Part shown: piece by piece, positions 55,840 through 64,000 of the stretch
How positions within the stretch are numbered: the stretch's first letter is position 1
Layout of the letters: each line of letters opens with the position of its first letter
DNA from: Flavobacterium sp. W4I14
Lineage (GTDB): Bacteria; Bacteroidota; Bacteroidia; Sphingobacteriales; Sphingobacteriaceae
Reading direction: 5' to 3'
Length of the DNA stretch: 64,000 nucleotides
Assembly: GCA_030817875.1 (NCBI GenBank)
Contig: JAUSZU010000001.1
Location: 6,200,001 to 6,264,000, forward strand
Notes under the pieces: generated by a model
What the model was told of the DNA's origin: nothing
The model's database searches: none
The model's input: the letters and a program-made list of their open reading frames with translations, nothing else
Program-made: the position numbers and the translations under genes

Positions 55840-58224
55840 ATGTTCGTACTAAAAAGAGATGGCCGCAAAGAAGCGGTGCAATTTGACAAAATCACAGCCC
55901 GCATTCAAAAGTTGTGCTATAGTTTAAATTCAGATCTGGTAGATCCAATCGATGTAGCCAAAAAGGTTATCGAAGGTTTATACGATGGTGTAACAACATC
56001 TGAGTTGGATAACCTTGCTGCAGAAACTGCTGCCTCGTTAACAACCAAACATCCTGATTACGCTTTGTTGGCATCGCGTATTGCGGTTTCCAACCTACAT
56101 AAAAACACCACTAAATCATTCTCGGGTACGATGAAAATGTTGTACGAATATTTCGACCCGAAAGCGCAGAAAGCAGCTCCGCTTATCGCTGATGATGTTT
56201 ATGAGATTATAGAAAAAAACAAGGATATTTTAGATAGTTCTATCATTTACGACCGCGATTTCGGTTTCGACTATTTCGGCTTTAAAACGTTGGAAAAATC
56301 TTACCTTTTAAAAGTTAACGGTCAGATTGTAGAGCGCCCTCAACATTTGTTTATGCGTGTTTCTGTCGGTATCCACAAAGAAGATATCGATAGTGCAATC
56401 AAAACCTATAACTTAATGAGCGAGCGTTGGTTTACACATGCTACACCAACTTTGTTCAACGCAGCTACGCCAAAACCTCAAATGTCGTCATGTTTCTTGT
56501 TAACCATGCAGGATGATAGTATCGAAGGTATTTACGATACATTAAAACAAACGGCTAAAATTTCGCAAAGTGCAGGTGGTATTGGTTTAAGCATCCATAA
56601 TATCCGTGCAACAGGATCGTACATTGGTGGAACAAACGGTACAAGTAACGGTATTATCCCAATGTTACGTGTATTTAACGATACTGCACGTTACGTAGAT
56701 CAGGGTGGAGGTAAACGGAAAGGTGCCTTTGCTATTTATTTAGAACCTTGGCATGCAGATGTTTTCGAATTCTTAGATCTTCGTAAAAACCACGGTAAAG
56801 AAGAAATGCGTGCGCGCGATTTGTTCTATGCCCTTTGGATTAACGATTTGTTTATGCAACGTGTTAAAGATAATGGCGATTGGACATTATTCTGCCCGCA
56901 CGAAGCACCAGGTTTGGCAGATTGTTTCGGTAAGGAATTCGAAGAATTATACGCTAAATACGAAGCAGAAGGTCGTGGCCGTAAAACCATTAAAGCACAA
57001 GAACTTTGGTTTGCCATTTTAGATTCGCAAATTGAAACCGGTACGCCTTACATGTTGTTTAAAGATGCAGCGAACAGCAAATCTAACCAACAGAATTTAG
57101 GTACCATTAAAAGCTCTAACTTGTGTACCGAAATTATCGAGTATACTTCTAAAGATGAGGTTGCGGTTTGTAACTTAGCTTCATTGGCATTGCCTCGTTT
57201 CGTAATCAACGGTGCTTTTGATCACCAAAAATTATACGATGTAACTTATCAGGCTACTTTAAACCTGAACAAAATCATCGATCATAACTATTATCCGGTA
57301 CCAGAAGCCGAAAACTCAAACATGCGCCATCGTCCCGTTGGTTTAGGTGTACAAGGTTTGGCTGATGCTTTTATCTTATTGCGTTTACCTTTTGAAAGTG
57401 ATGAGGCTAAACGTTTAAATAAAGATATTTTCGAGACGATCTATTTCGCTTCGATGACGGCTTCGCACGATTTGGCTGTGAAAAATGGTCCTTATCAAAC
57501 ATTTAAAGGTTCGCCATTATCAAAAGGCAAGTTCCAGTTCGATTTATGGAATGTTACACCAGATAGCGGCCGTTGGGACTGGAATGCATTGCGCAAAAAA
57601 GTAGTTAAAGATGGTGTGTACAACTCATTATTGGTTGCACCAATGCCAACTGCATCTACTTCTCAGATTTTAGGTAACAACGAATGTTTCGAGCCATATA
57701 CTTCTAACATTTACACCCGCCGTGTATTAAGTGGAGAGTTTGTAGTGGTAAACAAACACTTATTGAAAGATTTAGTAGCATTAGGTTTATGGAACAACGA
57801 TATGAAAAATCAGATCATATTGGCCAACGGTTCAATCCAGGCTATTGAGTCAATTCCTGATTACATTAAAGAATTGTATAAAACCGTTTGGGAGATCAAG
57901 ATGCGTAATATCATCGATATGGCCGCTGATCGTGGCGCATATATCTGTCAATCGCAATCATTAAACTTGTTCGTAAACGCACCAAATACTTCAAAATTAA
58001 CTTCAATGCACTTCTATGCATGGGAGAAAGGTTTAAAAACTGGTATGTATTACTTGCGTACACAAGCAGCTTCTCAGGCCGTTAAATTTACAGTAGAGAA
58101 CCAAGGTGGTAAAGCAATTGAAGCGGTTATCCCTGCTGAAATGACACAAGATCAGGTTGCAGAAGAAATCGTTGACGGACCAGTTTGTTCAATGGAAGAA
58201 GGCTGTATCAGCTGCTCTGGATAA
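55840..58224 (+). CDS. nrdA: Ribonucleoside-diphosphate reductase subunit alpha (class I)
   Basis: The 794-residue large subunit makes deoxyribonucleotides. It starts with an ATP-cone (about 1-90, FVLKRDGRKEAVQFDKITAR), the overall activity site. The 10-stranded barrel follows, with the active-site cysteine region SSCFLLTMQDDSIEGIYDTL (about 225-244), SAGGIGLSIHNIRATGS, the NLCTEI segment and the loop LVAPMPTASTSQILGNNECF. It ends GCISCSG, the mobile C-terminal cysteine pair that re-reduces the active site. The sequence resembles the eukaryotic-type R1 more than the E. coli one. A terminator hairpin follows at 58272. Confidence 0.97.
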   Translation: MFVLKRDGRKEAVQFDKITARIQKLCYSLNSDLVDPIDVAKKVIEGLYDGVTTSELDNLAAETAASLTTKHPDYALLASRIAVSNLHKNTTKSFSGTMKMLYEYFDPKAQKAAPLIADDVYEIIEKNKDILDSSIIYDRDFGFDYFGFKTLEKSYLLKVNGQIVERPQHLFMRVSVGIHKEDIDSAIKTYNLMSERWFTHATPTLFNAATPKPQMSSCFLLTMQDDSIEGIYDTLKQTAKISQSAGGIGLSIHNIRATGSYIGGTNGTSNGIIPMLRVFNDTARYVDQGGGKRKGAFAIYLEPWHADVFEFLDLRKNHGKEEMRARDLFYALWINDLFMQRVKDNGDWTLFCPHEAPGLADCFGKEFEELYAKYEAEGRGRKTIKAQELWFAILDSQIETGTPYMLFKDAANSKSNQQNLGTIKSSNLCTEIIEYTSKDEVAVCNLASLALPRFVINGAFDHQKLYDVTYQATLNLNKIIDHNYYPVPEAENSNMRHRPVGLGVQGLADAFILLRLPFESDEAKRLNKDIFETIYFASMTASHDLAVKNGPYQTFKGSPLSKGKFQFDLWNVTPDSGRWDWNALRKKVVKDGVYNSLLVAPMPTASTSQILGNNECFEPYTSNIYTRRVLSGEFVVVNKHLLKDLVALGLWNNDMKNQIILANGSIQAIESIPDYIKELYKTVWEIKMRNIIDMAADRGAYICQSQSLNLFVNAPNTSKLTSMHFYAWEKGLKTGMYYLRTQAASQAVKFTVENQGGKAIEAVIPAEMTQDQVAEEIVDGPVCSMEEGCISCSG

Positions 58225-58271
58225 ACCCCTAAATCCCCTAAAGGGGACTTTTAAGAATCTAATAATATCGT

Positions 58272-58303
58272 AAGGTTTTGGGCAAACGCTCAAAACCTTT
58301 TTT
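58272..58303 (+). terminator. Terminator after nrdA
   Basis: AAGGTTTTG pairs with CAAAACCTT around GGCAAACGCT, ending in T6. The same terminator appears again at 59776-59809 with small changes. Confidence 0.85.
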
Positions 58304-58380
58304 GTTAAGTAGCGTTAAATTTTGTTAACAGTAGTTAAAAAATGTGCTTTCTGATTTTAGAAGCATTATTTTGATGAAAA

Positions 58381-59754
58381 ATGACTATGAAACAAATCTT
58401 TTTAATGTTCATCCTGTTATTCAACAGTTATGTAGGGTATTCTCAGACCTTAAAAATTAGCGGTACAGTAGTAAATGCTAGAGATAGTATCGTCACATTC
58501 CTTAGGAGTTCCAGAGATCAAATTACGGGTATTAATCTTGAGAAAAGGTATAAAGCAAAGCTAAATCACGGCGTATTTAACATCGAATTACCGGTGAATG
58601 ATATTTCTCAATGGTTAATAGAATTAAATAGTAATACCTATGATGTTTTTAACCTGATCCCTAATGAGGATATCGAACTGGTTATAGATAGCAAAGAAAC
58701 TGGTCTTCTAATGAACACAAAAGCCACAGGAAATAATGCTGCCAATTTTAACTACTTCAGATATGCTTACAACAAAAGATTGAAAAAATTCCCTTATGAA
58801 GCGCAATTGAATATTGGTAAACTTGACGTAGAATCATATTTGAAATTTCAAAAAGAAATGGCCGATTACGATTTAACAGTCTTGGAGCAATATCGGAAAT
58901 CGTCTAAATTGAGTGAAAATTATTATCAGTGGTTAAAAACTTATTATCATTACTCCCCGTACAATCAGGCTTACAATAAAGCCAAATCCCAAAAGCTGGC
59001 AACTGATCCAGCCATTTTTAACGTGTTAACTGCAGAGCTTAAGGATGATGACTATGCTACCTTCAACTCTCTTGAATATAATGACCTGATAGAATATTAT
59101 ATGCACAATAAATTTAATAATCTAACTTATCCCATTGATGGTGTTAGGTATGCGAAATTTATTAATACAACCAAGTTTGGTAAACAGGTTAAATCAGTAG
59201 CATTAGCCCGGATGATGATGAACTTTGTTTATGTAAAGAAAGATAGTTTATATGATGCTATTTTTTTTGAGTTTAAAAAAAGTGTTGATAATCCTAACTT
59301 ATTTCGGTTAGTTGAAGATGCTAGAAATAAAAATATTATACAAAGGGAAAATTTAACAAAGGAAAATATTAGCAAGGCTAAAAGTTTAAATGAAATTTTG
59401 AAGAAATATAATGGAAAGATTGTTTATTTAGATTTTTGGGCGAGTTGGTGTGCTCCATGTAGAAGTGAAATGCCTAATGCTGCAAAGCTAAAAGACAAGC
59501 TTAAAAATAAAGATGTTGTATTTGTTTATCTAGGATATAAGGATACAAAATCTAAATGGCTCGAAGCTAAAGATCAATTGAATATAGAAGGTGAGCATTA
59601 CCTACTTAACGATCAACAAGTATACGAAGCAAATGCTATGTTTGAAATATTTGGCATTCCACGCTATGTAATAATTGGAAAAGATGGGACTATCTTGAAT
59701 AGAGATGCTAATAGGCCAAGTGAGGTTTATAATGAATTATTAGAGTTATTATGA
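58381..59754 (+). CDS. TlpA-like thiol-disulfide oxidoreductase
   Basis: The 457-residue protein has a signal peptide (about 1-22). A beta-rich region of about 100 residues (KISGTVVNARDS..., like the DUF4369-type domains of such proteins) is followed by a helical middle. The C-terminal TlpA/thioredoxin domain (about 335-457) has FWASWCAPC, with C357 and C360, and the cis-proline segment IFGIPRYVIIG. It should reduce or shuffle disulphides outside the cytoplasm. A second ATG two codons downstream is an alternative start. Its flanks are copies of the nrdA terminator, suggesting insertion. Confidence 0.88.
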   Translation: MTMKQIFLMFILLFNSYVGYSQTLKISGTVVNARDSIVTFLRSSRDQITGINLEKRYKAKLNHGVFNIELPVNDISQWLIELNSNTYDVFNLIPNEDIELVIDSKETGLLMNTKATGNNAANFNYFRYAYNKRLKKFPYEAQLNIGKLDVESYLKFQKEMADYDLTVLEQYRKSSKLSENYYQWLKTYYHYSPYNQAYNKAKSQKLATDPAIFNVLTAELKDDDYATFNSLEYNDLIEYYMHNKFNNLTYPIDGVRYAKFINTTKFGKQVKSVALARMMMNFVYVKKDSLYDAIFFEFKKSVDNPNLFRLVEDARNKNIIQRENLTKENISKAKSLNEILKKYNGKIVYLDFWASWCAPCRSEMPNAAKLKDKLKNKDVVFVYLGYKDTKSKWLEAKDQLNIEGEHYLLNDQQVYEANAMFEIFGIPRYVIIGKDGTILNRDANRPSEVYNELLELL

Positions 59755-59775
59755 AGATAAAGCAATTATAAAGTA

Positions 59776-59809
59776 AAGGTTTTGGACAAACGCTCAAAAC
59801 CTTATTTTT
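59776..59809 (+). terminator. Terminator after the TlpA-like gene (copy of the nrdA one)
   Basis: AAGGTTTTG, GACAAACGCT loop, CAAAACCTT, then ATTTTTT. The stem is identical to that at 58272-58299 and the loop differs by one base. Confidence 0.85.
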
Positions 59810-59904
59810 TGTTTATACTTTTGTGTAGGTTCAGTAGTTCATTAGCCATTGGTTCATTAGGTTTCTAAAGCACCATACACGAGTGACTAATGGCCAGTAA
59901 ATAA

Positions 59905-60129
59905 ATGAATAATACCTTAAAACATAGCGCCAAACACGAAATCATCCCTTGCGAGCGGTGTAATGGGACCATTGAGTGTAAGGCAAATTCATACACTAAA
60001 TGCCAGTGCAGCGTGGTGCAACTTAGTATAAACGAAGTACAATACATCTCCGAACTATATGATGGCTGCCTCTGCGCCAAATGTTTATTCGAATTACAAC
60101 GCGAATATAGAGAAGAAATTGGCGTATAA
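59905..60129 (+). CDS. Small cysteine-rich CWC-type protein
   Basis: The 74-residue protein has eight cysteines, arranged HEIIPCERCNGTIEC, YTKCQCSVVQL and YDGCLCAKCLFEL. This is the pattern of the cysteine-rich CWC family (CxxC...C...CxC...CxCxxCL), which probably binds zinc. There is no signal peptide. Function is not known. A -7-like TACTTTTG lies at 59816-59823, and the gene stands alone. Confidence 0.8.
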   Translation: MNNTLKHSAKHEIIPCERCNGTIECKANSYTKCQCSVVQLSINEVQYISELYDGCLCAKCLFELQREYREEIGV

Positions 60130-60177
60130 CAATTGTGATTTTCGTGTCTTTGTGGTTAAAATAATTTAAAAAGTAGG

Positions 60178-60275
60178 TTCCTGTACTTTCGGGTTTGTTC
60201 CAGTCCCGCTTTTCCTTCTTCCCGATAAAAATCGTAGGCACTCGTGCAATCCGGTTTAAGGTTCTGCTCTTTTCT
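60178..60275. repeat. Diverged copy of the 5.6-6.1 kb repeat family
   Basis: TTCGGGTTTGTTCCAGTCCCG, then a pyrimidine-rich stretch and ATCCGGTTTAAGGTTCTG, follow the order seen in the right half of the 5590-6101 repeats. Confidence 0.45.
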
Positions 60276-60385
60276 GAGCGCGCTCATTTTTGTTCATCTT
60301 TCTTTCTTGCAATCTAAAACATGACCAAATAGTGTATCCCTTTGTGGTCAACTATAGAGGTCTAAAAAAGGACACATTTTTTCGA

Positions 60386-60408
60386 TTAATTGTAATTTAT
60401 ACAATTAA
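60386..60408. repeat. 9-bp hairpin TTAATTGTA / TACAATTAA
   Basis: Perfect arms around ATTTA, in the gene-free stretch before the SPFH gene. It has no T-run, so it is not an evident terminator. Confidence 0.45.
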
Positions 60409-60483
60409 AATTTCTGCAACTATCTCAGTAAAACTAAATGGCTAGTTTTTAGGGTTTATAAGCATTCAGTTAGGCTATTCCGT

Positions 60484-60509
60484 GAAATGTCATCTGCAGA
60501 TGACATTTC
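60484..60509. promoter_or_regulatory. 26-bp perfect palindrome upstream of the SPFH gene
   Basis: GAAATGTCATCTG is followed directly by its reverse complement, CAGATGACATTTC. It lies 159 bases before the SPFH start, in a 538-base stretch without a gene. With no loop it is more likely a protein-binding site than an RNA hairpin. Confidence 0.55.
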
Positions 60510-60667
60510 GCTCTAGATTGATCCTGAGTTATCTTTTAGGCCTTAAAATCAATAAAAAATAGTTTAAAAATAAGTGTTAAAAATGGTAACAAAGCACAGC
60601 GTTTGATATCTATATCGTGCTTGATAAATGGTTTATCAGGTTAAAAAAATAGAAAATATAAAAGATT

Positions 60668-62635
60668 ATGGAAGCGCTCATTTCTAATTACTGGTGGGGT
60701 TTGGTGGCACTGTTGTGCATAGTTTTATACAAATATATTTTACGTTTCTTATTCGGGATGGTCATCGTGCCTGAAGATAGGATCGGGTTGATTACCAAAA
60801 AATTCGTGCTCTTTGGTTCCGATCGGGAGCTGCCTGATGGCCGCATCATCGCGGTTAAAGGAGAGGCCGGTTTCCAGGGAAAAACTTTAGCCCCAGGGTT
60901 GTATTTTGGGATGTGGTTTTGGCAGTACAGCGTAACAATGGAACAGTTTACCATTATTCCCGAAGGTAAAATCGGACTCATTATGGCCAAGGATGGTTCC
61001 GAAATCCCAACAGGGAATATCCTCGGACAGCGGGTAGAATCTGATAATTTTCAGGATGCGGTGAAGTTTCTCGACAATGGCGGTCAGCGAGGCCGGCAAA
61101 CCTCTTACATTACCTCGGGCTCTTATCGTATCAATACGATGTTGTTTCAGGTTTCTGTTACGGATATGATCCGCATCCAGGAAAGCATGGTGGGTATTGT
61201 AACCACTTTAGATGGCTTACCGATTGAGGCCAATCAGATTGCGGGCAAACTTGTTGATGGACACAACAACTTTCAGGATTTCGATGCCTTTATAAAACAA
61301 GGTGGTAACCGTGGTTTGCAGCCCCAGGTAATTTTGGCGGGTTCTTATAACCTCAATCCATGGGCAATCCAATTAGAGGAAATTCCGATGACAGAAATTG
61401 CAATCGGTTATGTTGGTGTTGTAATCTCATTTATTGGTACAGACGGAAATGACTTAACCGGTGCCGATTTTAAACATGGTAATATTGTTGGCAAAGGCTC
61501 AAAAGGTGTTTGGCTGGAGCCGCTTGGTCCTGGTAAATATCCAATTAACAAATACATTATGAAGGTAGAGCTGGTGCCAACAACCAATTTAGTGTTAAAC
61601 TGGGCATCGGCACGTAGTGAAGCGCATAATCTGGATAAAAACCTATCAACCATTACTGTACGTTCTAAAGATGGTTTCCCCTTTAATTTAGATGTTGCAC
61701 AGATTATCCACGTACCAACTACAGAAGCCCCTAAAGTAATTGCACGTTTTGGGAATATGGTGAATCTTGTTTCGCAGGTTTTAGAGCCCACAATTGGTAA
61801 CTATTTCCGTAACTCCGCACAAGGAAGTGATGTGATTGCTTTCTTAAGTACCCGTAAAGAGCGTCAGGAATCGGCAAAAGAGCATATCCGTAAAGTACTT
61901 GATGAATATAACGTGAATGCGGTTGATACGCTGATCGGTGACATTGTTCCGCCAGAATCGTTAATGAAAACCTTAACCGACCGTAAAATTGCAGAAGAAC
62001 AAAAGGTTACTTACGAAACCCAGAAACAGGCACAGGAAACGCGGCAGGGGATGGAGAAAGAAACCGCGATTGCCGATATGCAGAAAGATATTGTGAAGGC
62101 ACAACAAAGTGTAGAGATTGCCGAACGTACCGCAAGTGCAACCGTGAAAAAATCGGAAGGTGATGCCGCTGGTGTAAAACTCGCGGTAGGGGCAGAGGCT
62201 GAAGCCACTAAAATGAGGGCGCATGCCGAAGCAGAAGCAACCAAAGCAAGGGCACAGGCCGATTCGGAAGCGATAAAGTTAAGGGCATCGGCAGAGGCTG
62301 AACAGATTTCGTTAACCGGTAATGCAGAAGCAGGTAAAATCTTAGCGGTAGGTAAATCAACTGCCGAAGCTTACGAACTTGCTGTGAAAGCTTTGGGCGG
62401 CGAAAACTTTACCCGTTACAAAATTACCGAAGAGTTATCAAAGGGTAATGTGAAGTTGATCCCTGATGTACTGATTGGTGGTAGTGGAGGTAACCACGGT
62501 GGTTCGGCAATGGATGGGCTGTTGGGATTGAAGTTGATGGAACTGATGGACCCAGCGCAACGCAAAGAAGTGGTAGCAGTTGCAGAAATTGTAGAAACAA
62601 AAGCAAAACCTAAAAAAGACAATATAAACCCTTAA
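60668..62635 (+). CDS. SPFH/flotillin-like membrane protein with repeated N-terminal modules
   Basis: The 655-residue protein has one N-terminal membrane segment (about 9-32). About four similar modules follow, starting near residues 33, 96, 169 and 246. Each has a 'IGLI/VGIV' strand, a gIv/GNILGQ loop and an aromatic end such as GSYRINTMLFQVSV or GSYNLNPWAIQLE. An SPFH-type domain then leads into a long A/E/K/R-rich coiled coil (about 430-570), with AEAEATK repeats and QGMEKETAIADMQKDIVKAQ. A glycine-rich tail precedes a short helix. This resembles flotillin scaffold proteins of membrane microdomains. No NfeD partner is adjacent. Confidence 0.78.
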   Translation: MEALISNYWWGLVALLCIVLYKYILRFLFGMVIVPEDRIGLITKKFVLFGSDRELPDGRIIAVKGEAGFQGKTLAPGLYFGMWFWQYSVTMEQFTIIPEGKIGLIMAKDGSEIPTGNILGQRVESDNFQDAVKFLDNGGQRGRQTSYITSGSYRINTMLFQVSVTDMIRIQESMVGIVTTLDGLPIEANQIAGKLVDGHNNFQDFDAFIKQGGNRGLQPQVILAGSYNLNPWAIQLEEIPMTEIAIGYVGVVISFIGTDGNDLTGADFKHGNIVGKGSKGVWLEPLGPGKYPINKYIMKVELVPTTNLVLNWASARSEAHNLDKNLSTITVRSKDGFPFNLDVAQIIHVPTTEAPKVIARFGNMVNLVSQVLEPTIGNYFRNSAQGSDVIAFLSTRKERQESAKEHIRKVLDEYNVNAVDTLIGDIVPPESLMKTLTDRKIAEEQKVTYETQKQAQETRQGMEKETAIADMQKDIVKAQQSVEIAERTASATVKKSEGDAAGVKLAVGAEAEATKMRAHAEAEATKARAQADSEAIKLRASAEAEQISLTGNAEAGKILAVGKSTAEAYELAVKALGGENFTRYKITEELSKGNVKLIPDVLIGGSGGNHGGSAMDGLLGLKLMELMDPAQRKEVVAVAEIVETKAKPKKDNINP

Positions 62636-62653
62636 TTTGGTTTTAAAGTACCG

Positions 62654-62682
62654 AAAGCCTCGATGAGAATCGGGGCTTTTTG
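62654..62682 (+). terminator. Terminator after the SPFH gene
   Basis: AAAGCCTCGAT (62654-62664) pairs with ATCGGGGCTTT (62669-62679), with one T-G pair, around GAGA and into a T-run. Confidence 0.85.
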
Positions 62683-62734
62683 TTGTAATCCCATCGATAA
62701 TTAGTAGAATATTTCTAGGTTTTTTTATCAGTTA

Positions 62735-62799
62735 CGTCACCCTGAATTTATTTCAGGGTCTTAATGATATAAAGATGCTGAAATAAATTCAGCATGACG
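62735..62799. repeat. Double-hairpin dispersed repeat, copy 2
   Basis: The first hairpin (CCCTGAA / TTCAGGG) and the second (ATGCTGAA / TTCAGCAT) lie between CGTCA and TGACG ends. The halves are inverted copies of each other with about four differences in 28 bases. Related copies are at 48349-48421 and, halved, near 2600 and 30088. The rest of the 62636-63072 gap has GAATGA-type repeats (62986-63068) and no gene. Confidence 0.75.
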
Positions 62800-62959
62800 A
62801 TCGCGTTGGGCAAAGTAACCAAAAACAATCATTGGGCTTGCAATACTAATCGAACAAAAGGCAAATTCGTATTATAAATATAACATCTGGTTCCACTTAC
62901 ATTTTGCTTTTCTGAAAAACAATTACATTATTATGCCGTTCTAATTTTAAACAAAATAG

Positions 62960-62967
62960 TAACTTTG
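62960..62967 (+). promoter_or_regulatory. -7 box of the amidase gene
   Basis: TAACTTTG fully matches TAnnTTTG, about 105 bases before the start. A clear -33 element is not seen. Confidence 0.45.
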
Positions 62968-63072
62968 CAGCCTAATTTTGAATGAATGAATTTTTGAATG
63001 AGTGCATGTGGTTTAAAAGTACAATAACATCCACTCAATTAATCATTCGCTCATTCACTCATTTCAAAAAAC

Positions 63073-63948
63073 ATGAAGAAAGTAAAAGTTGGCTTGGTAC
63101 AAATGAGTTGTACTAAAGATAAACAAGAAAATTTAGATAAAGCGATTGTTAAAGTAAGGGAAGCAGCTGCAAAAGGTGCACAGATTGTGTGTTTGCAAGA
63201 GCTTTTTACTTCTTTATATTTTTGCGATGTTGAAGATTACGACAATTTCAATTTAGCTGAAGCTATTCCAGGACCATCTACTGATGCTTTACAAGTGGTA
63301 GCCAAAGAATTGGGTGTGGTAATTATCGCTTCTTTGTTTGAGAAACGTGCTGAAGGTTTATACCACAATACGACTGCAGTTTTAGATGCTGATGGTTCAT
63401 ATTTAGGTAAATACCGTAAAATGCATATTCCTGATGATCCGGCTTATTATGAAAAATTTTATTTCACCCCTGGCGATTTAGGCTACAAGGTTTTTCAAAC
63501 CAAGTTTGCTAAAATTGGTATCCTGATCTGTTGGGATCAATGGTATCCCGAAGCTTCACGTATTACAGCATTAATGGGTGCAGATATCATGTTTTATCCA
63601 ACTGCAATTGGCTGGGCTACCGATCAAGACGAAGAAACCAATCAAGATCAATACAATGCTTGGCAAACGATCCAACGTTCACATGCGGTTGCAAACGGTG
63701 TGCCTGTAGTGAGTGTAAACCGCGTAGGTTTTGAGCAAGATGGTGCCATGAAATTCTGGGGCGGAAGTTTTGCCACAAACGGACAAGGCAAACTACTTTA
63801 TTTAGCTTCACACGATTTAGAGGAAACTGAAGTAGTTGAACTGGATTTATCAGAATCTGATTTCTTCCGTAAACATTGGCCTTTTTTAAGGGATAGAAGA
63901 ATTGATTCTTATCAACCGATTACAAAAAGATATATTGATGGGGATTAA
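63073..63948 (+). CDS. aguB: N-carbamoylputrescine amidase (carbon-nitrogen hydrolase)
   Basis: The 291-residue protein belongs to the nitrilase superfamily. The catalytic triad is visible as E43 (in CLQELF), K116 (in YRKMHIPDDP) and C153 (in LICWDQWYPEASR). The segments FFTSLYFCD-like (LFTSLYFCDVEDYDNF) and YYEKFYFTPGD fit N-carbamoylputrescine amidase rather than other branches. It should release ammonia and CO2 from N-carbamoylputrescine to give putrescine, in the agmatine pathway. Agmatine deiminase (aguA) often follows; if so, it would lie beyond the right edge of this window. The protein is cytoplasmic. Confidence 0.93.
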   Translation: MKKVKVGLVQMSCTKDKQENLDKAIVKVREAAAKGAQIVCLQELFTSLYFCDVEDYDNFNLAEAIPGPSTDALQVVAKELGVVIIASLFEKRAEGLYHNTTAVLDADGSYLGKYRKMHIPDDPAYYEKFYFTPGDLGYKVFQTKFAKIGILICWDQWYPEASRITALMGADIMFYPTAIGWATDQDEETNQDQYNAWQTIQRSHAVANGVPVVSVNRVGFEQDGAMKFWGGSFATNGQGKLLYLASHDLEETEVVELDLSESDFFRKHWPFLRDRRIDSYQPITKRYIDGD

Positions 63949-64000
63949 GCGGAAAGGGTAAAGACCAAAGCTTAAAGCGAAAAACTATGGATGATAGTTT

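Noticed and set aside
1..64000. CRISPR arrays, tRNA, rRNA, prophage or insertion sequences
   Set aside because: No regularly spaced repeats, cloverleaf-like sequences, ribosomal RNA segments, transposase or integrase genes were seen by reading; a covariance-model search was not possible.

Overview
The window looks like a chromosomal segment from a Bacteroidota bacterium, most likely family Sphingobacteriaceae and Pedobacter-like. The support is two SusC/SusD pairs, DUF4293 and DUF5683 proteins, the bacillithiol enzyme BshC, -7 boxes of the form TAnnTTTG upstream of many genes, almost no Shine-Dalgarno signals, and AT-rich intergenic DNA full of hairpin-forming dispersed repeats. I saw no rRNA, tRNA, CRISPR array, phage or transposase gene.

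Layout. 0-6.7 kb: a SusB-type GH97 glucosidase, a hotdog thioesterase, a KinB-like sensor kinase broken by one base, a pair of long-hairpin repeats and a flavin reductase. 6.8-11.6 kb: housekeeping block parA-parB-DUF5683-dapB-lepB. 11.7-30 kb: a polysaccharide utilisation locus with susC1-susD1, a redoxin plus a haem c/copper-monooxygenase-like protein, a ROK regulator, susC2-susD2, a GH29 fucosidase and a PA14-containing GH3 glycosidase. 30.4-37.3 kb, minus strand: DEAD-box helicase, a second GH29, bshC and a type-2 malate/lactate dehydrogenase. 37.6-43.2 kb: an accessory patch of lipoproteins and a large secreted alpha/beta hydrolase around DUF4293 and truA. 43.3-53.7 kb: truA, an ABC exporter, an isoaspartyl peptidase, a dicarboxylate symporter, rlmF, a VIT1-like transporter, a cupin, sucD, a broken GxxExxY gene inside an inverted-repeat pair, and msrB. 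53.9-64 kb: an RlpA-like protein, nrdB-nrdA, a TlpA-like protein, a CWC protein, an unusual SPFH protein and an N-carbamoylputrescine amidase.

How the genes fit together. The 12-30 kb locus should import (SusCD) and cut (GH29, GH3) a fucosylated glycan, under a ROK repressor/activator rather than a hybrid two-component or ECF-sigma system. A nearly identical promoter block lies before susC1 and before the ROK gene. The redoxin/haem/copper pair lies directly behind the susD1 terminator and may give the locus an oxidative arm.

Most unusual features. (1) Three separate accessory genes (a lipoprotein at 38815, a hydrolase at 40722, a TlpA-like gene at 58381) each sit between direct repeats made of the end of a neighbouring housekeeping gene: the DUF4293 3' end, the truA 5' end and the nrdA terminator. 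This is a footprint of integration without a transposase. (2) Two genes are broken by single-base indels in A/T runs. (3) The SPFH protein has about four tandem N-terminal modules. (4) A 26-bp perfect palindrome lies upstream of it.
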